In this document: positions 16,732 to 16,758 of the stretch, in pieces | How the letters are laid out: every line of letters starts with the position of its first letter | Numbering within the stretch: position 1 is the stretch's first letter | Source: Isotricha intestinalis | Lineage: Eukaryota > Ciliophora > Litostomatea > Vestibuliferida > Isotrichidae | DNA length: 16,758 bases | Direction: 5' to 3' | Assembly (NCBI GenBank): GCA_023807065.1 | Contig: JAJJLU010000080.1 | Coordinates: 1 to 16,758, forward strand | Translations under genes and position numbers: made by a program | Notes under the pieces: generated by a model | Seen by the model: only the letters and a program-made list of their open reading frames with translations | Told to the model about the DNA's origin: nothing | The model's database searches: none

Positions 16732-16758
16732 ATTGGGGATTGGGGATTGGGGATTGGG
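16732..16758. repeat. Right telomere, (ATTGGGG)n
   Basis: Three full ATTGGGG units plus ATTGGG reach the last base. This is the G-rich strand running 5' to 3' to the end, the complement of the left array, which confirms that both chromosome termini are present. Confidence 0.95.

Overview
The window appears to be a complete linear mini-chromosome, not a genomic fragment. It opens with CCCCAAT repeats (1-39) and closes with the complementary GGGGATT/ATTGGGG repeats (16732-16758), so both ends are telomeres with the G-rich strand running 3' outward. The 16.7 kb between them is extremely A+T-rich and densely coding. A short gene-dense molecule capped at both ends is typical of a ciliate somatic (macronuclear) chromosome. 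Protein content agrees: a two-pass membrane protein of a type expanded in ciliates, an N-myristoylated small protein, long Asn/Lys-rich coiled coils, and a 28-nt intron. Open frames end on TAA, TAG and TGA, and conserved proteins (eIF3b, PTEN-like, VAMP7-like) read through without internal stops, so the standard genetic code fits. That argues against Tetrahymena/Paramecium-like codes and is compatible with litostome or some heterotrich ciliates. The exact lineage is inference.

Layout, left to right: telomere; a gene-free subtelomere (40-718) holding a GC-rich island at 196-252; a small MGG-start protein (-); a 664-aa two-pass membrane protein (-); a 289-bp divergent spacer; a PTEN-like phosphatase (+); a VAMP7-like longin R-SNARE interrupted by one 28-nt intron (+); a 585-bp gap; a three-repeat Myb protein (+); an MGCC-start small protein (-) that is a paralogue of the first gene; two coiled-coil proteins diverging from a 51-bp spacer (- and +); a protein ending in a UBA-like and a ubiquitin-like segment (-), and a cysteine-rich protein with a ubiquitin-like segment (+), diverging from a 36-bp spacer; eIF3b (-); a short right subtelomere; telomere.

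There is no operon logic. The genes are mostly housekeeping or signalling: translation initiation (eIF3b), vesicle fusion (VAMP7-like), phosphoinositide signalling (PTEN-like), transcription (Myb). The rest are lineage-specific. The features most worth a second look are the GC island beside the left telomere, the heptameric telomere, the lipidation-divergent paralogue pair, and the two ubiquitin-fold genes sharing a 36-bp promoter space. No transposon, CRISPR array, rRNA or tRNA is seen.
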